Positions 9,098 through 17,857 of a stretch of 64,000 nt of DNA are shown in pieces. The stretch's first letter is position 1, and every line of letters starts with the position of its first letter. Source of the DNA: JBMFOH01 sp049969715 [NCBI: bacterium] (GTDB lineage: Bacteria; DUMJ01); assembly GCA_049969715.1 (NCBI GenBank), contig JBMFOH010000007.1, positions 12,017 to 76,016 on the forward strand. Direction: 5' to 3'. The notes under the pieces are model-generated. The model saw only the letters and a program-made list of their open reading frames with translations, did not search any database and was not told where the DNA came from. Made by a program: the position numbers and the translations under genes.

Positions 9098-10078
9098 CTA
9101 CTCTCTCGTTCTTGCTATCTGAATAGTATTAATCAATACTGCTATTAGTATAAGTACTCCCTTCACTACGTATTGGACATACTCATTAATATTTAAGAGA
9201 GTCATAGCATTTATTAAAACACCTAAAAAGAGTATACCGATAAAGGTTCCCCAAACTGTACCTATCCCACCAAATAAGCTTGCCCCTCCTATTATAACTG
9301 ATGATATTACATTTAATTCATATCCTTTACCAAAAGAAAATGCCCCTGCCATAACTTGAGAAGAAACGAGAATGCCACTTAGAGCTGCCAACAATTGCAC
9401 CACTACCATCACAATTCTTTTTACCCTACTCACATTAATACCTGATAGTCTCGCTGCTTCAGAGTTTCCACCTACAGCATATACTGCACGACCAAACTTT
9501 GTATAATTCATAACTATAAAGACAACTATAAAGATTAATACTAGTATTATAGCGGGAAGAGGTATACCAAATATCTGACCTGCTCCGAATACGTTATACC
9601 ATAAGGGTAATGTAGTTACTGGGAAGCCTTTTGAAATTATTGCCGCTATTCCATACAAAATATTCATCATTGCTAGAGTGACTATGAATGAAGGTAACTT
9701 AAACTTTGTAATTACCAACCCATTAAGATAACCACAGAGGCTTGAAATTATAAAAGCAAGAAATATCCCAACTATTACTCCTTTTTCCATAGGCATTATC
9801 TTCACCTCGGCAAGATATCCACTTGTAAGGGCCACTATAACCCCTGACAATGCTACCGTTGAACCGATTGAAAGGTCTATTTCACCTGTAACTATCACCA
9901 TAAACATTCCAAAAGCTATAACGCCTTGAATAGAAGCATTTCTTAAGATATTCAATAAATTTCTAGTCGTGAAAAATCCAGGAGCTAAAAATGCTACTAC
10001 AATAGTAATAATTAAAAGTATGATCTCTAAAATATGAGTACTTATAAAAATTCTTATATCAGACCTTGTTGTTTTCAA
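9098..10078 (-). CDS. Sugar ABC transporter permease (RbsC family)
   Basis: A 326-residue, very hydrophobic protein with roughly 8-10 membrane segments. The segment GMFMVIVTGEIDLSIGSTVALSG is the hallmark of ribose/galactoside-type permeases, and VSRVKRIVMVVVQLLAALSGILVSS and SVIIGGASLFGGIGTVWGTFIG also match. It pairs with the upstream ATPase, whose reading frame it overlaps by 20 bases. Substrate is not readable from the sequence; the neighbouring beta-mannosidase suggests a sugar or small glycoside. Confidence 0.9.
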   Translation of the reverse strand: MKTTRSDIRIFISTHILEIILLIITIVVAFLAPGFFTTRNLLNILRNASIQGVIAFGMFMVIVTGEIDLSIGSTVALSGVIVALTSGYLAEVKIMPMEKGVIVGIFLAFIISSLCGYLNGLVITKFKLPSFIVTLAMMNILYGIAAIISKGFPVTTLPLWYNVFGAGQIFGIPLPAIILVLIFIVVFIVMNYTKFGRAVYAVGGNSEAARLSGINVSRVKRIVMVVVQLLAALSGILVSSQVMAGAFSFGKGYELNVISSVIIGGASLFGGIGTVWGTFIGILFLGVLINAMTLLNINEYVQYVVKGVLILIAVLINTIQIARTRE

Positions 10079-11573
10079 TGTCTTCTCCTCCCATACACAT
10101 AGAATAAAGTTCTTCTATAGTAACTTCTTCTGGTAATACCTCACCAATAATTCTTCCTTGCCTCATTATTAATATTCTATGACAGACCTCTATGAGTTCC
10201 TCAAGTTCTGAAGAGACAATTATACTTGCTATACCATTCCGAGATTGCTCCCATATTATCTCGAATATCTGCTGTTTTGCACTCACATCTATACCTCGTG
10301 TAGGTTCATCAAACAAAATTACGCCAGGATTCACGTTTAGCCATTTACCCACCACTACTTTTTGCTGATTCCCTCCAGAAAGAGATGATATTGGCAATAG
10401 ATAGTTTGACACCTTTATATCTAATGCTCTTATCTCTCTTCTTGCAAATTCATCTTCCAAATTTCTATCTACAAAAGCACCTTTACCTAAAAGCTCTAAA
10501 CTTGCCAAACATAGATTATTCTTTACTGAATGTATTTGAATAAGTCCCTCTCTCTTTCTATCTTCAGGCGTCATCACTATACCTAAATGCTTCATCTCAA
10601 TTGGATCTAACTTTTCAATCCTCTTACCTCTAACAATTATCTCTCCTTTATCTATAGGATTCACTCCAAAAATGGCTTTCAATAATTCGGTCCTTCCAGA
10701 ACCAAGCATTCCTGCTATACCCAATATCTCACCTTTTCTCAACTTAAATGAGATATCTTCAAACTGATGCCGCCGAGAAAGCCCTCTTACCTCGAGAACC
10801 ACTTCATCAGAATATTTAAGGTCTTTAGGCCTTGTTCGAATCTCTACTTCTCCAAACATCATCTTAACAATATTTCTTGGTGTCACTTCTTTCATTAAAA
10901 CTGTGTCTACCACGTTACCATCGCGTAATACTGTGCAGGTATCTGCTATCTCCCATAACTCATGAAGCCTATGTGTGATATATATTATTACAACATCCTT
11001 CTTCTTAAGTTCTCTCACTATATCAAAAAGTGCCTGAGTTTCATGATAGGCAAGCGAAGATGTAGGCTCATCTAGCATTATGACCTTTGGATTAAAGCTC
11101 ATTGCTTTTGCTATCTCTACTATTTCCCATTGCCACATACTGAGTCTATATAGTACTTCTTTTGGAGGGATATTAACCTTTAATTCCTGTAACAGATCCT
11201 CAGCCATTTTATAAGTCTTATCCCAGTCTACTATCTCACCAAATATAGTCTTTTTCATAGGGAGGCGTCCTACAAAGATGTTCTCTGCCACAGTTAGTCC
11301 TGGAATAAGGCTTAACTCTTGGTATACTGTAGCGATCCCTTTGTCAAAGGCATCTTTCGGACTGCTAAAATTGAGAGGCTTACCATCAAATAAAATTTCT
11401 CCTTTTGTAGGTCTAAATGCCCCTGAAAATATCTTTACTAAAGTAGTCTTGCCTGAGCCATTTTTACCTACAAGCGCATGAACCTCCCCACTTTTGAAAC
11501 TTACATTTATTCCGTTTAAAGCCACTGTCCCTGGGAAAATCTTAACTATATTACGAGCTTCTAATACACTCAT
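10059..11573 (-). CDS. Sugar ABC transporter ATPase, tandem domains (RbsA/MglA family)
   Basis: A 504-residue protein with two ATPase domains, as in RbsA. The first has Walker A GKNGSGKTT near 38 and Walker B VIMLDEPTSSLAY; its signature segment reads RLSMWQWEIVEIAKA, degenerate at the usual LSGGQ position but normal in this family. The second has GMLGSGRTE in place of Walker A, LSGGNQQKVVVGKWL and VILFDEPTRGIDV. This asymmetry is normal for monosaccharide importers. It is preceded by an 85-base gap holding a hairpin that separates it from the binding-protein gene. Confidence 0.93.
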   Translation of the reverse strand: MSVLEARNIVKIFPGTVALNGINVSFKSGEVHALVGKNGSGKTTLVKIFSGAFRPTKGEILFDGKPLNFSSPKDAFDKGIATVYQELSLIPGLTVAENIFVGRLPMKKTIFGEIVDWDKTYKMAEDLLQELKVNIPPKEVLYRLSMWQWEIVEIAKAMSFNPKVIMLDEPTSSLAYHETQALFDIVRELKKKDVVIIYITHRLHELWEIADTCTVLRDGNVVDTVLMKEVTPRNIVKMMFGEVEIRTRPKDLKYSDEVVLEVRGLSRRHQFEDISFKLRKGEILGIAGMLGSGRTELLKAIFGVNPIDKGEIIVRGKRIEKLDPIEMKHLGIVMTPEDRKREGLIQIHSVKNNLCLASLELLGKGAFVDRNLEDEFARREIRALDIKVSNYLLPISSLSGGNQQKVVVGKWLNVNPGVILFDEPTRGIDVSAKQQIFEIIWEQSRNGIASIIVSSELEELIEVCHRILIMRQGRIIGEVLPEEVTIEELYSMCMGGEDIENNKV

Positions 11574-11598
11574 ATCTAACTCCTAATAGATAAAAGCA

Positions 11599-11647
11599 GG
11601 GTAAGTCTCTCTATGATTTCATTTAGATAGTCTAGAAAGACTTACCC
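11599..11647 (-). promoter_or_regulatory. Hairpin between binding-protein and ATPase genes
   Basis: A perfect 10-bp stem (GGGTAAGTCT at 11599-11608 with AGACTTACCC at 11638-11647) encloses a 29-base loop that can form a smaller stem. On the transcribed minus strand it is followed by a short T-run. Such intercistronic hairpins behind binding-protein genes commonly act as partial terminators or 3' stabilisers, giving more binding protein than ATPase. This role is inferred. Confidence 0.55.
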
Positions 11648-11658
11648 CAGTAGTAATA

Positions 11659-12645
11659 CTATCCACCCATCTTAGCTTTTAGATCTTTTTCAAACTTCTC
11701 GATTCCTGCCTTATCATCACGAGAAAGAGTTATCCCAGGGACAGGGATACACTTACCTTTTGTTTTACTAATATCCTCACCCTTTATTGCCTTTATAAGA
11801 GTCTCCATAGTCTTATACCCTTGAGTATAAGGGTCTTGACCTGTAACTGCCTGTAATACATTAGCTGGATCTTTTAGCATCTGTACAATCTGTTCACTTG
11901 CATCAGTTCCAAAAACGAAGACTTTGCCAGCTTTTCCAGCATTCTTCACAGCCATAGCCGCCCCTATAGTTCCACCTTCATTTGCAGACCAAATAATGTT
12001 TACTTCAGGATGAGCTGTTAAAATGTCTCCTGCCACCTGAACTGCCCTATCCTGTAACCAAGCATCCTGATCGGCTACAATCTCAACTCCTGGTAGTTTT
12101 TTCACTTCTTCTAGAAAGCCACTTACCCTGTCTCCACTCTGTTCTGGAAGTAGAGATTTAAACTGAAGTATAGCTATTTTTGCCTTGCCACCAAGCTTCT
12201 GCATTATAAACTTACGGCAGACCTCACCAGTACGCCTTCCAAGCTCCTTTTGATCAGAGGTATATCCACCAACAATAAATGGGGCATTAGTAAGATTTGT
12301 ATTACATACTGCTATCTTTAATCCAGCATCTGAAGCCTTCTTCAACATAGCAACTGATGTAGTATTACTAAGAGGCGCAATAGCGATACCATCAATTTGC
12401 TGGGAAATGTACGTATTAATAAGCTCCGTTTCCTTTGCCTGATCATTATTTGTATTAGCAAGCAAACACTCTGCTCCCGCAGCTTTTGCAGCATCTTCAA
12501 AACCCTTCTGCAATAGTTTCATAAATTGATCCTCTTGAAATACTACACCTGCTACTCTAATCTGAGCTGCCATAAGATTTGCTTCAAATGAGAAAAGAAT
12601 TAAGAACATCAGTAACAAAAAACTAATCCTCTTTAAAACTCTCAT
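11659..12645 (-). CDS. Sugar ABC transporter substrate-binding protein (RbsB-like)
   Basis: A 328-residue exported protein with signal peptide 1-26 (MRVLKRISFLLLMFLILFSF, cleavage near MAA-QIR). The periplasmic-binding fold of the ribose/galactose cluster is clear: VFQEDQFMKLLQKGFEDAAKAAG, QIDGIAIAPLSNTTSVAML, IWSANEGGTIGAAMAV and VFGTDASEQIVQML. No lipobox Cys is visible at the signal end, so it is probably soluble in a periplasm. First gene of the importer operon, in the same order as rbsB-rbsA-rbsC systems. Confidence 0.9.
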   Translation of the reverse strand: MRVLKRISFLLLMFLILFSFEANLMAAQIRVAGVVFQEDQFMKLLQKGFEDAAKAAGAECLLANTNNDQAKETELINTYISQQIDGIAIAPLSNTTSVAMLKKASDAGLKIAVCNTNLTNAPFIVGGYTSDQKELGRRTGEVCRKFIMQKLGGKAKIAILQFKSLLPEQSGDRVSGFLEEVKKLPGVEIVADQDAWLQDRAVQVAGDILTAHPEVNIIWSANEGGTIGAAMAVKNAGKAGKVFVFGTDASEQIVQMLKDPANVLQAVTGQDPYTQGYKTMETLIKAIKGEDISKTKGKCIPVPGITLSRDDKAGIEKFEKDLKAKMGG

Positions 12646-12747
12646 AAAATCTCTTACCTCCTTTTATAATCTAAGATTTCAAATTCCTAACACCTCTAAT
12701 AGCTTCCTACCTTGTGCAGGTTAACTTGACTAATTATTTCTCAAATC

Positions 12748-12777
12748 TTTATAAATACCTTATTCTTTTTTCTCCAA
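12748..12777 (-). promoter_or_regulatory. Possible promoter upstream of the sugar-binding protein gene
   Basis: On the minus strand TTGGAG (12772-12777) and TATAAA (12748-12753) are 18 bases apart, leaving a leader of about 95 bases before the binding-protein ATG. A GTTAAC-centred dyad lies between promoter and gene and could be a regulator site. Both calls rest on weak consensus matches. Confidence 0.3.
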
Positions 12778-12808
12778 GCATCACCCCTTCCTCTACTTCT
12801 TATCCCCC

Positions 12809-13975
12809 CTAAATCCTACTAGAAATTCTTACCTCATCTTTAATATTTCTGGCTAAATCTATAGCCTTTACTGAGTCTCTTATCACTAATCTAGTAGGAA
12901 GATAAATATGTTCAATATGGCTTATCTTCCCTTCTATGCTTTCTATAAGCAATTCGGCTGCCTTTTTACCCATCCTAGACTTCTCTTGATATATAGTTGT
13001 TAAAGAAGGATATAAAAAGAGAGCTATCTGGCTATCGTCAAAACCAACTACTGAAATATCTTCTGGAATCTCTAGCCCTTCTTTTTTTATCGCCATATAG
13101 ACTTCATATGCTATAGGGTCATTAACAGTAAAGATTGCTGTAGTATCTCTATTTGCCCTTAAGAATTCTCTAATAAGTTCTATGTTTTTATTATGGTCTT
13201 TCTTCCCATAACCACTTAATCCTCTAAATATTAGTCTTTCTTCTACTTCAATCCCATTATCTAAAAGGGCACTTATATACCCTTCGAACCTTTCTTTTAC
13301 AGTAGTAGTCATAGAATACTTTGTAGTAATATGAGCTATATTTTTATGCCCTTGTCTAATAAGATAATCTACTGCTTCATAAGCGCCATCTCTATTTTTA
13401 GAGGTAACAAAATTTGAGTTCATCCCAGAAGGACACCTATCTACCATAACTACAGGTGTCTTTATCCTCTTTAGATATTTACTAGAAACATCACTTCTAG
13501 CACACATCTCATCTGTAGGATAGATGATAAGGCCCTTTACTCCACGATTTAAGAGTTGCCTGATTAAAGATAACTCTTTATCATAGTTCCAATAAGAGTT
13601 TACATATATGAGATTATAACCTTTCTCCGTTATTTCTGTTTCTATCCCCATAAGAACATCTGCCACCATTGGATCCTTTATATCAGGAATTACTACACCA
13701 ACACATAAAGGACTACTTTTATAGTCTATATTTGTTATCTTATCAGAGACAAATGTTCCTTTCCTTTTTATTCTAAATACAAGGTCCTCTTTACTGAGCT
13801 CTTGAAGGGCATACTCTAAAGTAGTAGGTGAAACTCCAAGAGATTTAGCATAATCTTCAGTGGAAGGAATCCTCTCTAGTGGTTTAAGCTCCCCAGATAA
13901 TATCTTATCCTTAAGATATTCTTTTACCTGTATATAAAGCGGTATAGGACTTTCCCTCTCGATTGATAATTCCAT
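12809..13975 (-). CDS. GntR-LacI hybrid transcriptional regulator (AraR type)
   Basis: About 388 residues. The N-terminal 75 residues are a GntR winged helix (PLYIQVKEYLKDKILSGELK, then RIPSTEDYAKSLGVSPTTL). From about residue 85 a LacI/PBP1 sugar-binding domain follows (VGVVIPDIKDPMVADVLMGIE, NKDGAYEAVDYLIRQGHKNIAHI, ISVVGFDDSQIALFLYPSLTTI). This domain order is that of AraR. It would sense a sugar or sugar phosphate and probably controls the importer and glycosidase operon just downstream. A TTG one codon earlier (13978) is an alternative start. Confidence 0.9.
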   Translation of the reverse strand: MELSIERESPIPLYIQVKEYLKDKILSGELKPLERIPSTEDYAKSLGVSPTTLEYALQELSKEDLVFRIKRKGTFVSDKITNIDYKSSPLCVGVVIPDIKDPMVADVLMGIETEITEKGYNLIYVNSYWNYDKELSLIRQLLNRGVKGLIIYPTDEMCARSDVSSKYLKRIKTPVVMVDRCPSGMNSNFVTSKNRDGAYEAVDYLIRQGHKNIAHITTKYSMTTTVKERFEGYISALLDNGIEVEERLIFRGLSGYGKKDHNKNIELIREFLRANRDTTAIFTVNDPIAYEVYMAIKKEGLEIPEDISVVGFDDSQIALFLYPSLTTIYQEKSRMGKKAAELLIESIEGKISHIEHIYLPTRLVIRDSVKAIDLARNIKDEVRISSRI

Positions 13976-13995
13976 CAAAATCTTCCTCCGACTTT

Positions 13996-14023
13996 ATTAT
14001 AGCAATAAATCTCTAAAAGTCAA
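13996..14023 (-). promoter_or_regulatory. Strong promoter for the GntR-LacI regulator
   Basis: On the minus strand TTGACT (14018-14023), a 16-base spacer and a perfect TATAAT (13996-14001) form a near-consensus sigma70-type promoter. Transcription would begin near 13989, leaving only a very short leader holding GGAGGAAG before the start codon. It lies in the 60-base gap after the cupin gene, so the regulator can be expressed independently. Confidence 0.7.
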
Positions 14024-14036
14024 GAGTTATAAAAAG

Positions 14037-14387
14037 TTATGGTTTAAACTCATCCTCCATCCCCTTTGGTATTACACACACAAAGCCAAAAGGTTCGTCG
14101 TCCTTGAGATTAATAAACTGATGCTCTTCTCCTCCAGGGATAAATATTGCCATCTCTGGAGTAAGAGGTATCTCTTTGTCTTTGCTTTTCACTGCACCAT
14201 ACCCCTTTACTATGAAGACCTCATGCTCGTAAGGGTGCTTTCCATAACTAGTCCTCCCTAAAGGCGGAATTTCAAAGTATCGAAGCTCAAAGAGAGGGGC
14301 ACCATCCTCCTTTGTAATCATCCAGTATAATTTGTTACCAGATGGAGTTAAGTACATAATATCTTTACTTAATTGAGTTATCTTCAT
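14037..14387 (-). CDS. Cupin-domain protein
   Basis: A 116-residue single cupin. The first motif is visible as [21 protein letters not shown] (metal-type His and Glu) and the second as [11 protein letters not shown] small metal-binding beta barrel that could be an isomerase or a sugar-sensing protein; the substrate cannot be read. It is preceded by AAGGAGG and lies upstream of the sugar regulator on the same strand. Confidence 0.75.
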   Translation of the reverse strand: MKITQLSKDIMYLTPSGNKLYWMITKEDGAPLFELRYFEIPPLGRTSYGKHPYEHEVFIVKGYGAVKSKDKEIPLTPEMAIFIPGGEEHQFINLKDDEPFGFVCVIPKGMEDEFKP

Positions 14388-14471
14388 CTTTACCTCCTTG
14401 AGTTTATTATATCACACCCTTATTCAACTTATGGTAAAATATCCATAAAACATATACAGGAGGGATTCATT

Positions 14472-14669
14472 ATGGCAGAGTGCAAAGTGCAAAGGAACTT
14501 GAAAAACTGTAATTGCAGTTATGAGCCATGCCCTAGAAAAGGTTTATGCTGTGAGTGTATAGCCTATCATAGAAGTCATCAAGAATTACCTGCATGCTAT
14601 TTCCCAGATGATGTAGAAAGAACCTATGATAGATCTATATCAAGATTTATCTCTTTATATGAGAAGTAA
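14472..14669 (+). CDS. Small cysteine-rich protein, DUF6485-like
   Basis: A 65-residue protein from the ATG at 14472, which has AGGAGG 8 bases upstream; a longer frame to 14373 lacks a site. It contains seven cysteines ([26 protein letters not shown]), a likely metal or Fe-S binding pattern, and ends [17 protein letters not shown]. The pattern resembles the DUF6485 family found in anaerobes. It ends 2 bases before the sugar kinase gene, so it belongs to that operon. Function unknown. Confidence 0.7.
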   Translation: MAECKVQRNLKNCNCSYEPCPRKGLCCECIAYHRSHQELPACYFPDDVERTYDRSISRFISLYEK

Positions 14670-14671
14670 TT

Positions 14672-15868
14672 ATGCCAGAACTTCTTGTTATAGCAGATGA
14701 CCTCACAGGAGCTCTTGATACCGGTGTCCAGTTTGCAAAAGAGAAGATAAAAACAGTAGTTACGACAAAACTAGAATGGGATACATTATCTCTAGATAAT
14801 GCAGAAGTTCTTGCCATTGATACCGAGACTAGACACCTACAAGAGAAAGAAGCCTTTGATAGGATAAAAAGAGTCTTGGAGATTGCAAAAGAAAAGGAGA
14901 TTAAATATTTATATAAGAAGACAGACTCTACCTTAAGAGGTAATATTGGAATAGAATTTTTGGCTATTTGGAAGACTTATAATAGACCTATTATGTTTAT
15001 CCCTGCATTTCCAAAGCTAAAAAGATTTACAAGAAATGGAGTCCAATATATAGATGATACTCCAATCAATATGACGTCCTTTTCTAAAGACCCATTAAAT
15101 CCAGTCAGGGAGAGCTATATCCCAAAGATTATAGAAGAACAAGCTAAACTAAAGAGTTCTATTGTAAAGAGGGACTACTACAATAATATATCAATTATAG
15201 ATTCAGATGTCTATATATTTGATGCAGAGTTAGACAAAGACCTACTAACGATAGGAGAAACTCTCAAAAGAAAAGATATGCTTAAAATAACTGCTGGATG
15301 TGCTGGTTTTGCAGAAATCTTACCAAAATTAATAGATTTTAAAAGAGATAGAAAGCAAGTTAACTTGAATATAAAAGGAGACTATATTGTAATAATATGT
15401 GGGAGTATGAATGAGAGATCTCTAAAGCAGATAGAATTTGCAAAAGAAAAACTTGGCTTTTTAGATATCGTATTAAGTAAGGAGGAGATATCTAATGAAC
15501 TAAATGCTCTGTCTGAAGATATCTTTTCTAATAAGAGAATAGTTATAAGAGCTGAAATCTTACGAGACCCTAAAAATCTTCACCACAGAATACTAGACAA
15601 ACTGGCTAGTATTACAGAAGAGATATATAATAGAATGCATCTTAATACATTTATCATATTTGGAGGAGATACTCTATTTAAAATAATAGAAAGACTAAGA
15701 ATAGAATACTTAGAACCAGTAGGAGAGATTGAAACTGGAGTAGCTGTTTCTAAAGCTAAGATAGGAGAGAAAGAGTTTGTATTTATAACAAAAGCTGGTG
15801 GCTTTGGTGATATAGATATAGTTACTAAAATTACTGATTTTATGAAGAGGCGAAGCTTATGCTTATAG
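14672..15868 (+). CDS. Four-carbon acid sugar kinase (DUF1537; OtnK/DtnK family)
   Basis: A 398-residue kinase. The N-terminal half has LLVIADDLTGALDTGVQFAK with the family's ADDLTGA motif and YKKTDSTLRGNIG. The C-terminal nucleotide-binding half has GAVxxG-like VGEIETGVAVSKA and KAGGFGD. Characterised members phosphorylate D-erythronate or D-/L-threonate at O4. The next gene is a PdxA-like dehydrogenase, the usual partner, so the pair probably breaks down a four-carbon sugar acid to dihydroxyacetone phosphate. The start overlaps the end of the kinase's upstream gene region closely (2-base gap). Confidence 0.88.
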   Translation: MPELLVIADDLTGALDTGVQFAKEKIKTVVTTKLEWDTLSLDNAEVLAIDTETRHLQEKEAFDRIKRVLEIAKEKEIKYLYKKTDSTLRGNIGIEFLAIWKTYNRPIMFIPAFPKLKRFTRNGVQYIDDTPINMTSFSKDPLNPVRESYIPKIIEEQAKLKSSIVKRDYYNNISIIDSDVYIFDAELDKDLLTIGETLKRKDMLKITAGCAGFAEILPKLIDFKRDRKQVNLNIKGDYIVIICGSMNERSLKQIEFAKEKLGFLDIVLSKEEISNELNALSEDIFSNKRIVIRAEILRDPKNLHHRILDKLASITEEIYNRMHLNTFIIFGGDTLFKIIERLRIEYLEPVGEIETGVAVSKAKIGEKEFVFITKAGGFGDIDIVTKITDFMKRRSLCL

Positions 15869-16791
15869 GGATAACGATGGGAGACCCAAACGGGGTAGGC
15901 CCAGAGATTATACTGAAGGCTTATAGGGATGGTAAGCTTAATCAACCATTTATAGTGATTGGTGATTACGATATCATTTCATACTGCAATGAGCTATTAA
16001 ATTATAATATTAATATAGATGCGATGAATATTCTAGATCTAGGAATCCTTACAAGAAATGAGCTAAAGATAGGTCAAATCTCAAAAGAATCTGGCTATGC
16101 ATCAATTATGTATGTAAAAAAAGCTGTAGAGCTAGCTCTAGATAAAAAGATAGATGCAATAGTAACTCTTCCAGTAAATAAAGAGGCAGTAAGACTTACA
16201 TATCCAGACTTTTCTGGACATACAGAGTTTATCGCTAGCTTATGCAGAGAGAAAAATTATACTATGATGCTTGCCTCAGAAAAGCTCATAGTGACACACG
16301 TAAGCACGCATCTATCTTTAAAAAATGCCATAGAATACATTACAGAAGATAGAGTTTATAACACGATAAAGCTCACTTATGATACACTCAAAAGATTTAT
16401 AAAGAATCCTAAGATTGCAGTTGCTGGATTAAACCCGCATGCTGGAGAAAATGGCTCTTTCGGAGATGAAGAGACAAAATTTATAAGACCAGCAGTAGAA
16501 AGAGCCAGAAGAAATGGAATCGATGTTGAAGGACCAATCTCGCCAGATGTAGTCTTCTTAAAGGCGTACAAAAGGCAGTATTCTGGTGTGGTCTGTATGT
16601 ATCATGATCAGGGGCATATCCCATTAAAATTATTAGATTTTGAAGGGGGAGTGAATATAACTATAGGGCTAAAGATAATAAGGACTTCAGTTGACCATGG
16701 GACAGCATTTGATATAGCCTATAAAGGTATAGCATCAACAAGAAGTCTAGAAGAGGCATTTAAATTTGCAGTAAAATTAGTGGAAAATTGA
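15859..16791 (+). CDS. PdxA-like 4-phosphoerythronate/threonate dehydrogenase (PdxA2)
   Basis: A 310-residue oxidoreductase. GITMGDPNGVGPEI at the start, FSGHTEFIASLC, VAGLNPHAGENGSFGDEE and VCMYHDQGHIPLKLL are all PdxA-family signatures, including the metal-binding histidines. Paired with a DUF1537 kinase it is more likely PdxA2, which oxidises and decarboxylates 4-phospho sugar acids, than the vitamin B6 enzyme. It overlaps the kinase by 10 bases. The length is normal for the family. Confidence 0.88.
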   Translation: MLIGITMGDPNGVGPEIILKAYRDGKLNQPFIVIGDYDIISYCNELLNYNINIDAMNILDLGILTRNELKIGQISKESGYASIMYVKKAVELALDKKIDAIVTLPVNKEAVRLTYPDFSGHTEFIASLCREKNYTMMLASEKLIVTHVSTHLSLKNAIEYITEDRVYNTIKLTYDTLKRFIKNPKIAVAGLNPHAGENGSFGDEETKFIRPAVERARRNGIDVEGPISPDVVFLKAYKRQYSGVVCMYHDQGHIPLKLLDFEGGVNITIGLKIIRTSVDHGTAFDIAYKGIASTRSLEEAFKFAVKLVEN

Positions 16792-16828
16792 AAAATTTGG
16801 ATTACTTCTAAAATCTCTCCCGTCCGAT

Positions 16829-17026
16829 ATGTATAGATTTTATGGCGACCTATACTATGAACTTTCAGAGGTTTTTGAACCATTTAATATTGATATAGTA
16901 TTTCTCAACAAAGTGAATTACCTTATGAAATATGAAATTATATGTGGATATAGGATATACACTGAGGATGAAGAGATAGTAGTGAAAATTGCATCAGACT
17001 TAGCCTTTAAACAAAAACTTTTCTAG
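16829..17026 (+). pseudogene. Remnant of an MNT-type nucleotidyltransferase (MntA-like)
   Basis: A 65-residue frame whose pattern, YYELSEVFEPFNIDIVFLN followed by YLMKYEIICGYRIYTEDEE, matches the second half of minimal nucleotidyltransferases such as MntA antitoxins. The catalytic GSxxRG and DxD part that should precede it is missing. In frame upstream, about 17 more codons are open before a stop, with no usable start and no catalytic motif. No HEPN partner follows. I read it as a decayed fragment left behind the pdxA2 gene. Confidence 0.55.
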
Positions 17027-17035
17027 GACGACTTC

Positions 17036-17785
17036 TTAGAGGCAATAGAGGATATCAAATATTTTTCTAAAAGTAACACCAGCAGGCTCTCGTACAATTA
17101 TATTAGCCCTCCAATCATAAGGAGTGCTAGTCTTATTTATAAGTATCAATTTATCTCCTTTATAATATTCTATTAGGGATGCTGCTGGATATACAACTAA
17201 GCTTGTCCCTACAACTATTAAACAGTCAGCCTCACTTATATAACCAACTGAATCTGATAATACATCAGGGTCTAAAGGCTCTTCATATAAAACTACATCT
17301 GGTCTTACAATACCTCTACACTTGTCACACCTTGGAACTATATCGTCACTATTTATAATATACTCTAAGTCAAAGAACTTTTTACAGGACATACAGTAAT
17401 TCTTATAGATTGTCCCATGGAGCTCTAAGACATTCCTAGAGCCTGCCTTTTGATGAAGTCCATCGATATTCTGTGTAATTACTGCCTTTAGTTTACCAAG
17501 CTCTTCCAACTTTGCTAAAGCTATATGACAATAATTAGGCTCAGCATCTTTATGTATTATCTCTCTTTTATAGAATAGAAAGAATTCTTCTGGATGGTCT
17601 AAAAAGAAACTATAACTAAGTATTATCTCTGGAGGGTATTTATACTCTATCTCCTTCTTTTTATACAAGCCTTTCTCTGACCTAAAATCGGGAATATTAC
17701 TCTCTGTAGAAGCCCCTGCCCCAGTAAAAGCTACTATGTTATTAGAAGTATCTATAATCTCTGCTACCTTCTCTAAATATTCCAT
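17036..17785 (-). CDS. cobB: NAD-dependent protein deacylase, sirtuin family
   Basis: 249 residues from the ATG at 17783-17785, which follows GGAGGT; a TTG 4 codons earlier overlaps that site. Sirtuin motifs appear in order: AFTGAGASTESNIPDFRS, TQNIDGLHQKAG, catalytic His in LELHGT, two zinc pairs (CMSCKKF and PRCDKC) and VVGTSLVVYPA. It removes acyl groups from lysines at the expense of NAD. It is convergent with the preceding remnant and divergent from the membrane glycosyltransferase gene. Confidence 0.93.
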   Translation of the reverse strand: MEYLEKVAEIIDTSNNIVAFTGAGASTESNIPDFRSEKGLYKKKEIEYKYPPEIILSYSFFLDHPEEFFLFYKREIIHKDAEPNYCHIALAKLEELGKLKAVITQNIDGLHQKAGSRNVLELHGTIYKNYCMSCKKFFDLEYIINSDDIVPRCDKCRGIVRPDVVLYEEPLDPDVLSDSVGYISEADCLIVVGTSLVVYPAASLIEYYKGDKLILINKTSTPYDWRANIIVREPAGVTFRKIFDILYCL

Positions 17786-17857
17786 AAAGACCTCCAACTT
17801 AAAATATAAGAAAATTATATTATAATATTATACTAAAACAGGAAAGGAGAATATACT

